Shown here one piece after another: positions 33,390 to 40,716 of a stretch of DNA of 40,716 nucleotides. This DNA comes from Pseudobdellovibrionaceae bacterium (GTDB lineage: Bacteria; Bdellovibrionota; Bdellovibrionia; Bdellovibrionales; JAMPXM01), in contig JAJTYM010000033.1 of assembly GCA_021463345.1 (NCBI GenBank), positions 1-40,716 of the forward strand, in the 5' to 3' direction. The position numbers were made by a program, and so were the translations under genes. Below the pieces are notes generated by a model. That model made no database searches. It had not been told where the DNA came from and saw only the letters and a program-made list of their open reading frames with translations. How positions within the stretch are numbered: position 1 is the stretch's first letter; each line of letters starts with the position of its first letter.

Positions 33390-36300
33390 ATGAAAACACT
33401 CGGCAAGATCCTCGATTGGCTGATCTCTCCGCTCATGGTCGGGGTCGCGGTGACCGCCGCGTCGCTTTACGTGGCCTATCAATACTACGACCGGTATCAA
33501 AATTCCGAATACGACGGGGAATCGGCCTTTTTCGACCTCGTCCGCGAGATGCACCAGAAGTCCGTCGATTTCCGGGTCACGTCGCGGGGGCCGGCCCCCG
33601 GTCACCCGGACGTCGCCGTGCTCGCCATCGACGAAGCCTCGGTCGAGCAGGAGGGTCGCTGGCCTTGGCCGCGCGAAAAGATCGCCGCAGTCGTCGACCG
33701 AGTGGTCAACCTCGGCGCCAAGGCGGTCGCGTTCGATATTCTCTTCTCCGAAGAGGACGCCAACTCGAGCATGAGCACGCTGGCCCGCCTGCGCGACGAC
33801 TTCGGCGAAAAGAACGCCCTCTCCCCCGATCTCCAAAACGTGTTCGCGGCCGAGATAGAGAACGCCGACTCCGACGCGAAATTCGGCGGGGTGATCAAAA
33901 AGCACGCCGACCGCCTGATCCTCGGGGCTTATTTCGAGGAATTCGACAAGTCCTCGCTCGAAGCGGTCAGCCCATTCATCGACATGTGCCTGGACACGCT
34001 TTACGAACGCTCGCCGGCCTACGCGTACTGGTCGAGGAATCAACGCTCGCCGAGCGTCCGCGACGACCATCAGCGCGCGGAAGCGTTCCCCGACGCGCTC
34101 AAACTCGATCTGGCCACCTATTTCGACGCCCTGGAGGCCAACGCCGTCCGCAAATATCTCCAGGAGGAGAAGCAGGACCTCTCTCGCCGGTTCATGTCCG
34201 ATCTCCGCGCGTTCGGCATCCCCGAGGGCGCTGAACCCGGGTTTTTCGTGCAACAGGCGATTGCCGGCGAGCGTGAGACCCTGGCGGAAATCCTCAACGA
34301 GGCTCTCGGGCCCGGGGAAGGCCCGGGCGCGGCGGAAAAAGTGTTCGCGTCGTTCGAGAAACACTTCTCGAAAAAAGACATCGCGATCATCAAAGAGCGG
34401 ATGCGGACCCGGACCAACGAGTATTGCTTCCGCTTCCTGAACACCGGCAACGCCGAATCCGCGCGGAACGACGAATTGCTCGACCCGCGGGCGTTCGAAG
34501 AGCTTTACCCGGAGATGGATTTCAACGAGTTCTCTTGGGCGTCGAAATGGGCTCACGCCAACAAATCCGGGAAGGAGCTTCCCGCGGCCGAGATGGGCGA
34601 CTACCTGGCCAAGATCCGAACCGACCCGCGCCGCAACCAGGTCACCCCGATCGACAAATGGTGGACCAACATCCCAGTGCTCGCGGCCGGCACGAAGCAT
34701 TCCGCGTTCTTCAACGCGTTCCTCGACTCCGACGGCACGGTCCGACGGAACATGTTCCTCGCCCGTCGGGGGCATGCGTATTACTCCTCCCTTTCCCTCA
34801 CTTCTTTCCTGGTGGCGAAAGGGCTCGCCGTCTCGGCCGTCGTCACCCCGTCCTTGACCGATCCGACCCGCAAAGGGATTCCGATCGAAGGCGTCACGTT
34901 CGAGGACGCCGCGCTCGGTCCTGAATCCGGCGGTCGCCGCGGCCCCGCCGCGGCGACCGACAAGGCCGTCGCGGGATTCAGGGTTATCAATTCCGAAGGC
35001 GAGGACGTGATGAGCGTCCCGGTCGACCCGTCGGGGCGCATGCTCATCAACTACGCCGGCCCGAAATACTCGTTCGCGCACGTGAGCGCGGCTGACATCC
35101 TGGCCGACGGCGAGGACATGCTCGTCCGCTACCGCCATTACGACCCGAGCACCCAGCGCGTCGAGACCGTGATGCGCGTCAACAAGAAGGAGTTCCTGAG
35201 GGACAAGGTCCTCTTCTTCGGGGCGACCGCGACGGGGATCTACGACCTGCGCGTCACGCCGTTCGAGGAGAACTTCCCAGGCGTGGAGACGCACGCGAAC
35301 ATGCTCTCAAACCTCTTCGTCGAATACGCGCGCGCGGCCGGGACCGCCGTCGAGAAAGCGGCCGTCGCCGGCATGCCCGGCTTCCTGCGTTCGTATCCCG
35401 AGCGCGAGGCGCAGATCATGCTGCCCGCGATGCTCGCCGTCGGGTTCCTGCTCTCCGCCCTTCTCACGTATTTCGGCTCCATCGCCGGCCTGGCGATCAC
35501 GACGTTGAGCCTCGGCGGCGTCTACGCCCTCGACCGCTTCGCGCTCTTCAGCTCGGGCGTCGTCACGACGGTGCTTTTCCCGATTTCGCAGATCTCCGCC
35601 CTGTTCGTCTCGCTGACCTTCTACAAGTACTTCACCGAGGAGCGGAAGAAGCGCGAACTCAAGGGCACGTTCGAGAAGTACGTCAGCCCCGCGATCGTCA
35701 ACGAAATCCTCTCGGATCCGTCGAACATCGAACTCGGCGGCAAAAAAATGGACCTGACCGTCATGTTCTCCGACGTGCGCGGATTCACCACCATCTCCGA
35801 AAAACTCGATCCGCGCGCGCTCTCCGACCTCCTCAACTCGTACCTGACCCCGATGACGAACCTCGTCTTCGAACACAAGGGCACGCTCGACAAGTACATG
35901 GGCGACGCCATCATGGCGTTCTGGGGCGCGCCCATCCACTTCCCGGACCACGCCAAACACGCCGCGCGCTGCGCGCTCAAGATGCTCGACAGGCTCAGGG
36001 AACTGCAGGCCGAATACCGCGCAAAAGGGCTCCCCGAGATCGACATCGGCATCGGCCTCAACACGGGCGAGATGAGCGTCGGGAACATGGGATCCGATAC
36101 CGTGCGCAGCTACACCGTCATGGGCGACGCCGTGAACCTCGGCTCGCGCCTGGAAGGCATCAACAAGGAGTACGGCACCCGCATCATCGTCTCCGAGTTC
36201 ACGCGCGAGGCGATCAAGGACCGGTTCGTTTGCCGCGAAATCGACTGGGTCCGGGTCAAAGGCAAAGCGCAACCCGTGCGCATCTTCGAGCTCGTCGCCG

Positions 36301-36527
36301 AGGCGGGCGTGCCCCCGGAGACGCAGCGGCTGCTCGACGTTTTCCAGAAAGGCTTCGACGCCTATCACGCCAGGGACTGGGACGCCGCCATCGCGTTTTT
36401 CACCGAGGCCCTCAACCTCAAACCCGACGACGAGCCTTCGCATCTCTACTTGGACCGCTGCCATGAATACAAGCAAAGCGCGCCGCCCGACGCCTGGGAC
36501 GGCGTGTTCACGATGACCACGAAATGA
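33390..36527 (+). CDS. CHASE2-domain class III adenylate cyclase with TPR tail
   Basis: 1045 residues. One N-terminal membrane helix (about 12-30), an extracytoplasmic CHASE2 sensor, three C-terminal helices (about 676-741), a cyclase catalytic domain (785-970) and a TPR-like tail (about 980-1030). CHASE2 marks: VLAIDEAS, GRWPWPREKI, later DSDGTVRR, INYAGP and FFGATATGIYD. The cyclase keeps metal Asp795 (FSDVRGFT) and Asp839, the adenine-selecting Lys835 (DKYMGD) and Asp913, and transition-state Asn916/Arg920 (MGDAVNLGSR), so ATP is the expected substrate. The CHASE2 domain contains a long insertion at about 130-420. No SD is obvious. Confidence 0.93.
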   Translation: MKTLGKILDWLISPLMVGVAVTAASLYVAYQYYDRYQNSEYDGESAFFDLVREMHQKSVDFRVTSRGPAPGHPDVAVLAIDEASVEQEGRWPWPREKIAAVVDRVVNLGAKAVAFDILFSEEDANSSMSTLARLRDDFGEKNALSPDLQNVFAAEIENADSDAKFGGVIKKHADRLILGAYFEEFDKSSLEAVSPFIDMCLDTLYERSPAYAYWSRNQRSPSVRDDHQRAEAFPDALKLDLATYFDALEANAVRKYLQEEKQDLSRRFMSDLRAFGIPEGAEPGFFVQQAIAGERETLAEILNEALGPGEGPGAAEKVFASFEKHFSKKDIAIIKERMRTRTNEYCFRFLNTGNAESARNDELLDPRAFEELYPEMDFNEFSWASKWAHANKSGKELPAAEMGDYLAKIRTDPRRNQVTPIDKWWTNIPVLAAGTKHSAFFNAFLDSDGTVRRNMFLARRGHAYYSSLSLTSFLVAKGLAVSAVVTPSLTDPTRKGIPIEGVTFEDAALGPESGGRRGPAAATDKAVAGFRVINSEGEDVMSVPVDPSGRMLINYAGPKYSFAHVSAADILADGEDMLVRYRHYDPSTQRVETVMRVNKKEFLRDKVLFFGATATGIYDLRVTPFEENFPGVETHANMLSNLFVEYARAAGTAVEKAAVAGMPGFLRSYPEREAQIMLPAMLAVGFLLSALLTYFGSIAGLAITTLSLGGVYALDRFALFSSGVVTTVLFPISQISALFVSLTFYKYFTEERKKRELKGTFEKYVSPAIVNEILSDPSNIELGGKKMDLTVMFSDVRGFTTISEKLDPRALSDLLNSYLTPMTNLVFEHKGTLDKYMGDAIMAFWGAPIHFPDHAKHAARCALKMLDRLRELQAEYRAKGLPEIDIGIGLNTGEMSVGNMGSDTVRSYTVMGDAVNLGSRLEGINKEYGTRIIVSEFTREAIKDRFVCREIDWVRVKGKAQPVRIFELVAEAGVPPETQRLLDVFQKGFDAYHARDWDAAIAFFTEALNLKPDDEPSHLYLDRCHEYKQSAPPDAWDGVFTMTTK

Positions 36528-36549
36528 GCCGTCGGCGGCCGTCGGGGAA

Positions 36550-36571
36550 CGCCGCTCGACTTTTCGCGGCG
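36550..36571. repeat. Small hairpin after the cyclase gene
   Basis: CGCCGC (36550-36555), 10-nt loop, GCGGCG (36566-36571), starting 23 nt after the cyclase stop. Without a T-tract, it is at most a weak terminator. Confidence 0.3.
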
Positions 36572-36598
36572 CAAGCCGGGAATCACCGGAGTTAGCGG

Positions 36599-36628
36599 TT
36601 TACAAGCCGAAGGCCCGCCGCCTAAACT
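36599..36628 (+). promoter_or_regulatory. Promoter of lptD, leaderless type
   Basis: TTTACA (36599-36604), 18 nt, TAAACT (36623-36628). The transcript would begin near 36635, about 3 nt before the ATG at 36638. No SD sequence is present. Confidence 0.45.
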
Positions 36629-36637
36629 TGCCTTCGA

Positions 36638-39043
36638 ATGCCGCACCTTTGGATCCGCCTCGCGATCGCCTGCTCCGTCCTCGCGTTCGCGCCGAAACTC
36701 TCGGCGCAACCGTTGAACTTCAAGACCGGTCCCGGCGGGTTCGTCCTGCGGAACGCCGATACCTTTTACCGCGATTCCGACCGCAAGCTGATGGTCCTGC
36801 AAGGCAACGTGCAGGTCATTTATGCCGACCAACACATGTCCTGCGACAAGGCGATCATTTACGAGGCGACGCAAGAGATCGAGGCCGAAGGCAACTTGGT
36901 CATCAACTCATCGACCGTTCACGTCGAAGGCGACCGCGCGCGCTTCAACTACAAGACCGGTCAAGGCGTCATCTACAACGGCTTCGTTCGCTCGGGCCAG
37001 GTCGTCTTCGAGGGCCGAATCGTCCGCAAGCTCGGGCCCGAGGAATACGAAGCGGAGGCGGCCTACTACACCGCTTGCACGACTTGCCCCCCGGCGTGGA
37101 GTTTCACCGGAAGCCGGATCCGCGCGACGTTGGGCGGCTACGCCTACATCCGCAATTCCGTGCTCGAGATCTCGCATTTCCCGGTCCTTTGGCTGCCGTA
37201 CCTGATCGTCCCGCTCAAAAGCGACCGGCAAACCGGCCTCCTGATCCCGAGTTTGGACCTGTCGGGCAACGGCGGCACGGCGGTCTCGCAGAGTTTTTTC
37301 TGGGCCATCGACCGATCGCGGGACGCCACCTTCACCCTCAAAAATTACTCGTTCCGTGGCCTGAAAGGCCTCGCCAACTACCGTTACGTGTTGAGCGAAT
37401 CCAGCCAGGGCGAAGCGAGTCTCGGCGGCATACAAGACCGCGTCTTCGCCGGGGACTCGGCTTACCGGCCGCCCGGCTCCGGCCGCCCGACCAAATTCAC
37501 GCGCTGGTTTTTCACGTTCAACAACGACTACGCGCTCCCTGAAGGCTTCGTGCAAAGATCGCGGGTGAACCTCGTCAGCGACCTCCGCTACCCGCGGGAT
37601 TTCTTCGACGAAGTCGACGGCTGGGGCGACCCGGCCCTCGAAAACCGCCTGTCACTCTCGAAAACCGCCGAGCGCTCGCACTTGAGCCTGGAACTCGCGC
37701 ACTACACGAACATGCTGCAGACGGACCCCATCGCCGACAACACCGACTCGGTCCACCGGCTTCCGGAACTGCGCTACTCGTCGCTCGATCGGCGGCTCGG
37801 CGACGCGGGAGTCGTTTTCCGCTTCGATGCGAAGTACACCAATTTCGCGCGCGAAGATTTCGCCTACGACGACGTCTCGGGCGCGGGGGACCTCAAAACC
37901 GTCGACAAGCAGAGAGGGCGCGCCGGCGGCAACGGGACCTTCGATTCGGCGCCGAGCGCGACCCAAGACGCCGACGTCATCCGAGCCGGCCAGAGGCTCG
38001 ATCTCCTGCCCGAACTCTCGCGCCCGTTCCTGCTGAGCAAGTCCGTCGATCTCCTGCCCGTCCTCGCGTTCCGGCACACGCAATACGCGTTCGACATCAC
38101 GGAACCCTCCGGCGGGGGTTTCGACACCATGCCGTCGCGTCAATACCTGCAGGCGCGGCTGACCAGCCGCACCCGCTTCAGCCGCGTCTACGGCATCGAT
38201 CCCGGAGAAGCCAAGGACGAGCGCACGAAACACGAGATCGAACCCGTGCTCACGGTCTCGACCCTCCCTCACGTTCGGCAGAGCCGTCATTCGTTTTTCG
38301 GACCGGCCGACCGTCGGTCGATTTTCCAAAGCAACGAAGTCGCGACCGACGCCGATTTCCGCTCGACGCGAGGGATCCAGTTCGACTACTTCGACCGCCT
38401 CCCCGGCCGCAACGTCGTCACCTACGGGCTCAATAACCGCCTGATCCAGAAGCGCTGGATCGGGGAATCGCCCGATTACCGCCAGGTGGTGAACTTGCGG
38501 GTTTCGCAAAGCTACGATCTCGACGAGGCCCGCAAAACGACGTCGCCGCGCTACCCATGGTCGGACGTCACGACCCTGCTCGACATCCGCTACGACCGTT
38601 TTCTCACGTCGACGACGTTGCAGTATTTCCCCTACCACAACGTCACGAACAACACCTCGCGCGTGCGCTACACGGACGCCCATGGCGAATATCTCGAAGT
38701 CCGTTTCCAACAGACGTTCAACATCACCGAAAGGCTCGAAGAAGATTACCGGGGCCGCCAGGAAAACGTCGGCTTCGGCGCAGGCTTCAATTTGAAGCAC
38801 GTCTCCGCCGATGCGAACGTCGATATGGAGCCGCGCCGGCTCCGTTGGGTCCGCGATCCGCTCGCGCCCGACCAGGACCCTCCAGGCCCGCTGTCGTTGA
38901 AAGTGAAGAATTGGGAAGCGAACCTCACCATCCGCCCCCCCGGGGACTGCTGGGCGGTGCTGCTCAAGATCCAGCAGAAGATCGGCGCCGAGCCGAGCTT
39001 CAAAGGATACTTCGAATACAACTTCGGCGGATCAAATCTTTAG
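36638..39043 (+). CDS. lptD: LPS-assembly outer-membrane protein LptD
   Basis: 801 residues. The beta-barrel partner of LptE that inserts LPS into the outer leaflet. Signal peptide 1-23 (ending KLSA). OstA/LptA-like jellyroll about 30-160 (DRKLMVLQGNVQVIYADQHM). The characteristic turn YTACTTCPPAW leads to SGSRIRA-like strands, then FPVLWLPYLIVPL marks entry into the barrel. The barrel ends with the conserved DCW (Cys771). Cysteines at 69, 147, 150 and 771 could form the inter-domain disulfides required for LptD maturation; the doublet at the C-terminal site in E. coli is a single Cys here. The start codon is required by the signal peptide although no SD is visible. No lptE nearby. Confidence 0.93.
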   Translation: MPHLWIRLAIACSVLAFAPKLSAQPLNFKTGPGGFVLRNADTFYRDSDRKLMVLQGNVQVIYADQHMSCDKAIIYEATQEIEAEGNLVINSSTVHVEGDRARFNYKTGQGVIYNGFVRSGQVVFEGRIVRKLGPEEYEAEAAYYTACTTCPPAWSFTGSRIRATLGGYAYIRNSVLEISHFPVLWLPYLIVPLKSDRQTGLLIPSLDLSGNGGTAVSQSFFWAIDRSRDATFTLKNYSFRGLKGLANYRYVLSESSQGEASLGGIQDRVFAGDSAYRPPGSGRPTKFTRWFFTFNNDYALPEGFVQRSRVNLVSDLRYPRDFFDEVDGWGDPALENRLSLSKTAERSHLSLELAHYTNMLQTDPIADNTDSVHRLPELRYSSLDRRLGDAGVVFRFDAKYTNFAREDFAYDDVSGAGDLKTVDKQRGRAGGNGTFDSAPSATQDADVIRAGQRLDLLPELSRPFLLSKSVDLLPVLAFRHTQYAFDITEPSGGGFDTMPSRQYLQARLTSRTRFSRVYGIDPGEAKDERTKHEIEPVLTVSTLPHVRQSRHSFFGPADRRSIFQSNEVATDADFRSTRGIQFDYFDRLPGRNVVTYGLNNRLIQKRWIGESPDYRQVVNLRVSQSYDLDEARKTTSPRYPWSDVTTLLDIRYDRFLTSTTLQYFPYHNVTNNTSRVRYTDAHGEYLEVRFQQTFNITERLEEDYRGRQENVGFGAGFNLKHVSADANVDMEPRRLRWVRDPLAPDQDPPGPLSLKVKNWEANLTIRPPGDCWAVLLKIQQKIGAEPSFKGYFEYNFGGSNL

Positions 39044-39087
39044 GTCGACGAGTTCGTGTTCGAACAAGCCTGGCCCCTCGGCCACGC

Positions 39088-39534
39088 TCAGAAGCTGAGA
39101 ACCGAGTACCGCAAAGCCGCACCCTCCAGGCCGCGCTCGCTCAAGACGGGGAAAATGACGAGTTTCGGCGCCGCAACCGGCGAACGAGCCGCGGGACGCG
39201 CCCGCTCGATCCCGCCGCCAAGGGAGAAGGGCGGCCCAAACGCCGCGAAATCATCGTCCGACCGAGAGTCGTCCGGCGCGCCCCAAACGACGTACGCGCC
39301 GAGAAGCATGCCGGCATACAGGCCCAGGGAGGCTCCGCGAGCGACTTTGTTGAGATTGTCGCCCGGGTGGTCGGTGAAAGCGAGCGTCGCCGCGCCCACC
39401 AACGTACCGGCGATCGCGCCGTAACTGCAGCTCATGACGAACTCACGCACGGAGTCGGCGCGTGCCCGACCTGGAGCCGCGAGAGCCAGCGCGAGAGTCA
39501 GGGAGAGTGCGATCGCGAACAGATGACGCCCCAT
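39088..39534 (-). CDS. Small membrane/secreted protein, unknown function
   Basis: 148 residues. Signal peptide (about 1-26, ending ARAD), then two hydrophobic segments around 33-52 and 65-88 with small residues (YGAIAGTLVGAA, GASLGLYAGMLLGAYVV) that resemble glycine-zipper helices. The C-terminal 55 residues are polar and Pro/Ala-rich. No family recognised. It converges on lptD (44 nt). No SD is seen before the ATG, and a promoter element abuts the start. Confidence 0.65.
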   Translation of the reverse strand: MGRHLFAIALSLTLALALAAPGRARADSVREFVMSCSYGAIAGTLVGAATLAFTDHPGDNLNKVARGASLGLYAGMLLGAYVVWGAPDDSRSDDDFAAFGPPFSLGGGIERARPAARSPVAAPKLVIFPVLSERGLEGAALRYSVLSF

Positions 39535-39541
39535 ATCTTAG

Positions 39542-39572
39542 ATAGTTGAAAACGCGCGGTTTGCCCTGTCAA
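39542..39572 (-). promoter_or_regulatory. Promoter of the small membrane-protein gene, leaderless type
   Basis: Consensus TTGACA (39572-39567) overlaps the end of the YraN gene; AACTAT (39547-39542) lies 19 nt downstream. Transcription would begin near 39535, one base from the ATG at 39534. TATCTA (39544-39539) is an alternative -10 but is spaced too far. Confidence 0.4.
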
Positions 39573-39973
39573 CTCAAGAAATCCGGAATCCATTCGACCC
39601 CGCTGTCATGAGTCACGACAACGAGATCCAAACCGACGGGAGCGCGAAGCCTCGACTCCAGGTGCGTGCGAGCGTGCAGCAGCCTTGTTCGTTGCCGGCG
39701 GGCGATCCGATGCTCGAGAAACCCGGGACTCCCCAGCGTTTTCACCTCGACCATCCGCACCCCGACGGACGCGCGGAACAGCAGATCGATCTCGGCGAAC
39801 GGCGAGCGGAAACGATGATGGAGGAGGCTCCAACCGCGGCGATCGCACGCGTCCACGGCCGCGAGGAACTCAGAATAAAGACCCTTGAGTTGCGGCGGGA
39901 GCCGGAGCGTTTGCAGAGGGCCAAAATTCGCGGACGCCGGCGAACGTGCGGCGGTGCTCAGGACAAGGTCCAA
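39569..39973 (-). CDS. YraN/UPF0102-family protein
   Basis: 134 residues from the chosen TTG. The family core is clear: GLYSEFLA followed by [26 protein letters not shown] and the final EWIPDF, i.e. the E/D/E-x-K restriction-like nuclease pattern. Activity is unproven in most members. No good start is visible: the TTG at 39973 has a poor SD and lies inside rnhB, so the gene overlaps rnhB by about 104 nt. The rnhB-yraN order is common in bacteria, which supports the call. Confidence 0.72.
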   Translation of the reverse strand: MDLVLSTAARSPASANFGPLQTLRLPPQLKGLYSEFLAAVDACDRRGWSLLHHRFRSPFAEIDLLFRASVGVRMVEVKTLGSPGFLEHRIARRQRTRLLHARTHLESRLRAPVGLDLVVVTHDSGVEWIPDFLS

Positions 39974-40547
39974 GCCTTTGAATCGCGCTCTTATGCTGGG
40001 GTGAACCGTAGCCTTTGTGTTTTTCAAAACCGTACCCAGGGTGCGTTTTCGCAAGTTCCGCCATGTAGCGATCGCGCGCGACTTTCGCGACGATGCTGGC
40101 CGCGGCGATCGGCGCCGCACGCTGGTCACCCTTGACGATCGTGGTCTGAATGAACGACGCCGCGAGTTTCGGAATCCTCTGATTGCCGTCGACCAGGACA
40201 CGGCCTGATTTCACGCCCAGCCCCGCGATCGCCCGGCGCATCGCGAGGAAGGTCGCATGCAAAATATTGAGCTCAGCGATCTCTTCGACGTCTGCAAAGG
40301 CGACGCAGACGCGCGCTTGCGTCTCGATGGCGGGCGCCAACTCCTCCCGGCGGGATTCGGACAGGAGCTTCGAATCGGTCACGCCCTCGACATGAAATCC
40401 GGGGGCGAGGATCACCGCGGCGGCGTAAACAGAACCCGCCAAGCACCCACGACCCACTTCATCTACGCCGATCACCGGCGAAGGAGAAAGCGACTGCCAT
40501 TCGAACGCTGGGTACTCGGTGGTTTTTTTGCTCGAAGACGCGGGCAT
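39870..40547 (-). CDS. rnhB: Ribonuclease HII
   Basis: 225 residues. It removes RNA from RNA:DNA hybrids and single ribonucleotides from DNA. Catalytic residues: Asp29 and Glu30 in GVDEVGRG, Asp120 in LVDGN and Asp159 in KVARDR. The [12 protein letters not shown] region is also typical. It has a slightly long N-terminus (about 20 residues before the core) and a short disordered C-terminus. It overlaps the YraN-family gene downstream. Confidence 0.95.
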   Translation of the reverse strand: MPASSSKKTTEYPAFEWQSLSPSPVIGVDEVGRGCLAGSVYAAAVILAPGFHVEGVTDSKLLSESRREELAPAIETQARVCVAFADVEEIAELNILHATFLAMRRAIAGLGVKSGRVLVDGNQRIPKLAASFIQTTIVKGDQRAAPIAAASIVAKVARDRYMAELAKTHPGYGFEKHKGYGSPQHKSAIQRLGPCPEHRRTFAGVREFWPSANAPAPAATQGSLF

Positions 40548-40595
40548 GGGGAGAACGATAGCAGGCGGGCGGCGAAGTCACAAAAGCAAAGGCGC

Positions 40596-40622
40596 AAAAA
40601 CAAAACGGCCCCCTTCGCGGGC
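40596..40622 (-). terminator. Probable minus-strand terminator upstream of rnhB
   Basis: On the minus strand GCCC (40622-40619) and GGGC (40611-40608) form a short stem, followed by G-TTTT-G-TTTTT (40606-40596). It would end a transcript arriving from beyond the right edge, before rnhB. In many genomes the gene upstream of rnhB is rplS, but none is visible here. Confidence 0.4.
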
Positions 40623-40649
40623 ATGCCCACAGTCTAGTTGAAATTTGAA

Positions 40650-40666
40650 GGTTGAGTGGCTCAACC
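40650..40666. repeat. Perfect 7-bp dyad near the right edge
   Basis: GGTTGAG (40650-40656), 3-nt centre, CTCAACC (40660-40666), in an AT-richer non-coding stretch (about 40630-40716). Its role is unknown; it could be the 3'-end hairpin of a gene just beyond the edge. No coding frame is supported from 40548 to 40716. Confidence 0.4.
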
Positions 40667-40716
40667 AACCATGATTTCGATGAGTTACCACACGCATTGA
40701 AGTCTGAGAAAGAGGA

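Noticed and set aside
33177-35294. 705-codon minus-strand open frame opposite the cyclase
   Set aside because: Shadow of the CHASE2 cyclase; also overlaps the STAS gene start and the intergenic terminator.
1-40716. tRNA, rRNA, insertion sequences, CRISPR arrays, prophage
   Set aside because: No cloverleaf-like sequences, transposase motifs, repeat-spacer arrays or phage structural genes were seen.

Overview
The window is GC-rich, gene-dense bacterial chromosome with short intergenic gaps. I see no tRNA, rRNA, insertion sequence or CRISPR array. LptD, lipoprotein-type and Sec-type signal peptides and periplasmic FecR-, DsbA- and FlgT-like proteins show a Gram-negative cell with an LPS outer membrane. 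Several traits recall the Bdellovibrionota/deltaproteobacterial-type lineages: a CHASE2 adenylate cyclase, a cNMP-binding regulator, GYF-domain and very long coiled-coil proteins, a Lys/Ala-rich histone-H1-like protein, and a VKOR-DsbA fusion. That placement is an inference from gene content, not a phylogeny.

Layout. The left edge (1-490) is less GC-rich. It holds the start of a minus-strand gene that runs off the window (possibly a regulator) and a small Cys-rich secreted protein. A long minus-strand block (551-12115) follows. In transcription order it reads miaB, a bifunctional-nuclease family gene, a gamma-carbonic-anhydrase-like gene, guaB, guaA, dnaE and two FlgT-like envelope genes. Several junctions overlap or nearly touch, so co-transcription is likely. 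From 12298 to 15132 come an acidic orphan protein (+), the H1-like protein with a Cys3His motif (-) and a secreted DUF4097-like protein (-). A plus-strand operon (15295-17857) encodes thiolase and both subunits of a 3-oxoacid CoA-transferase, which together interconvert acetoacetate and acetyl-CoA. It is followed by a cNMP-binding regulator.

The minus-strand run 24531-19142 encodes a membrane-anchored TPR protein, a FecR-like periplasmic protein, a 553-residue coiled-coil protein with no proline, pyruvate kinase and a small secreted protein. HU (24811, +) lies divergent to it. A ChaN-like/GYF pair (29124-25124, -) is divergent to the VKOR-DsbA thiol oxidase (29179, +). Next come a second long coiled-coil protein (-), a C-terminally membrane-anchored protein (+) and a STAS protein (-), with the last two overlapping tail to tail. 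The CHASE2 adenylate cyclase and lptD follow on the plus strand. The right end has a small membrane protein, a YraN-family gene and rnhB, all minus.

Functional themes are nucleotide metabolism and replication (guaA, guaB, dnaE, rnhB), acetyl-CoA metabolism, cAMP signalling (cyclase plus receptor-like protein), envelope assembly (LptD, VKOR-DsbA, FlgT-like, FecR) and large structural or scaffold proteins of unknown role. The least explained items are the coiled-coil/TPR/FecR cluster, the GYF transmembrane protein with four Thr-hydrophobic motifs, the H1-like Cys3His protein, and several starts that look leaderless. Coordinates of promoters and hairpins come from reading by eye.
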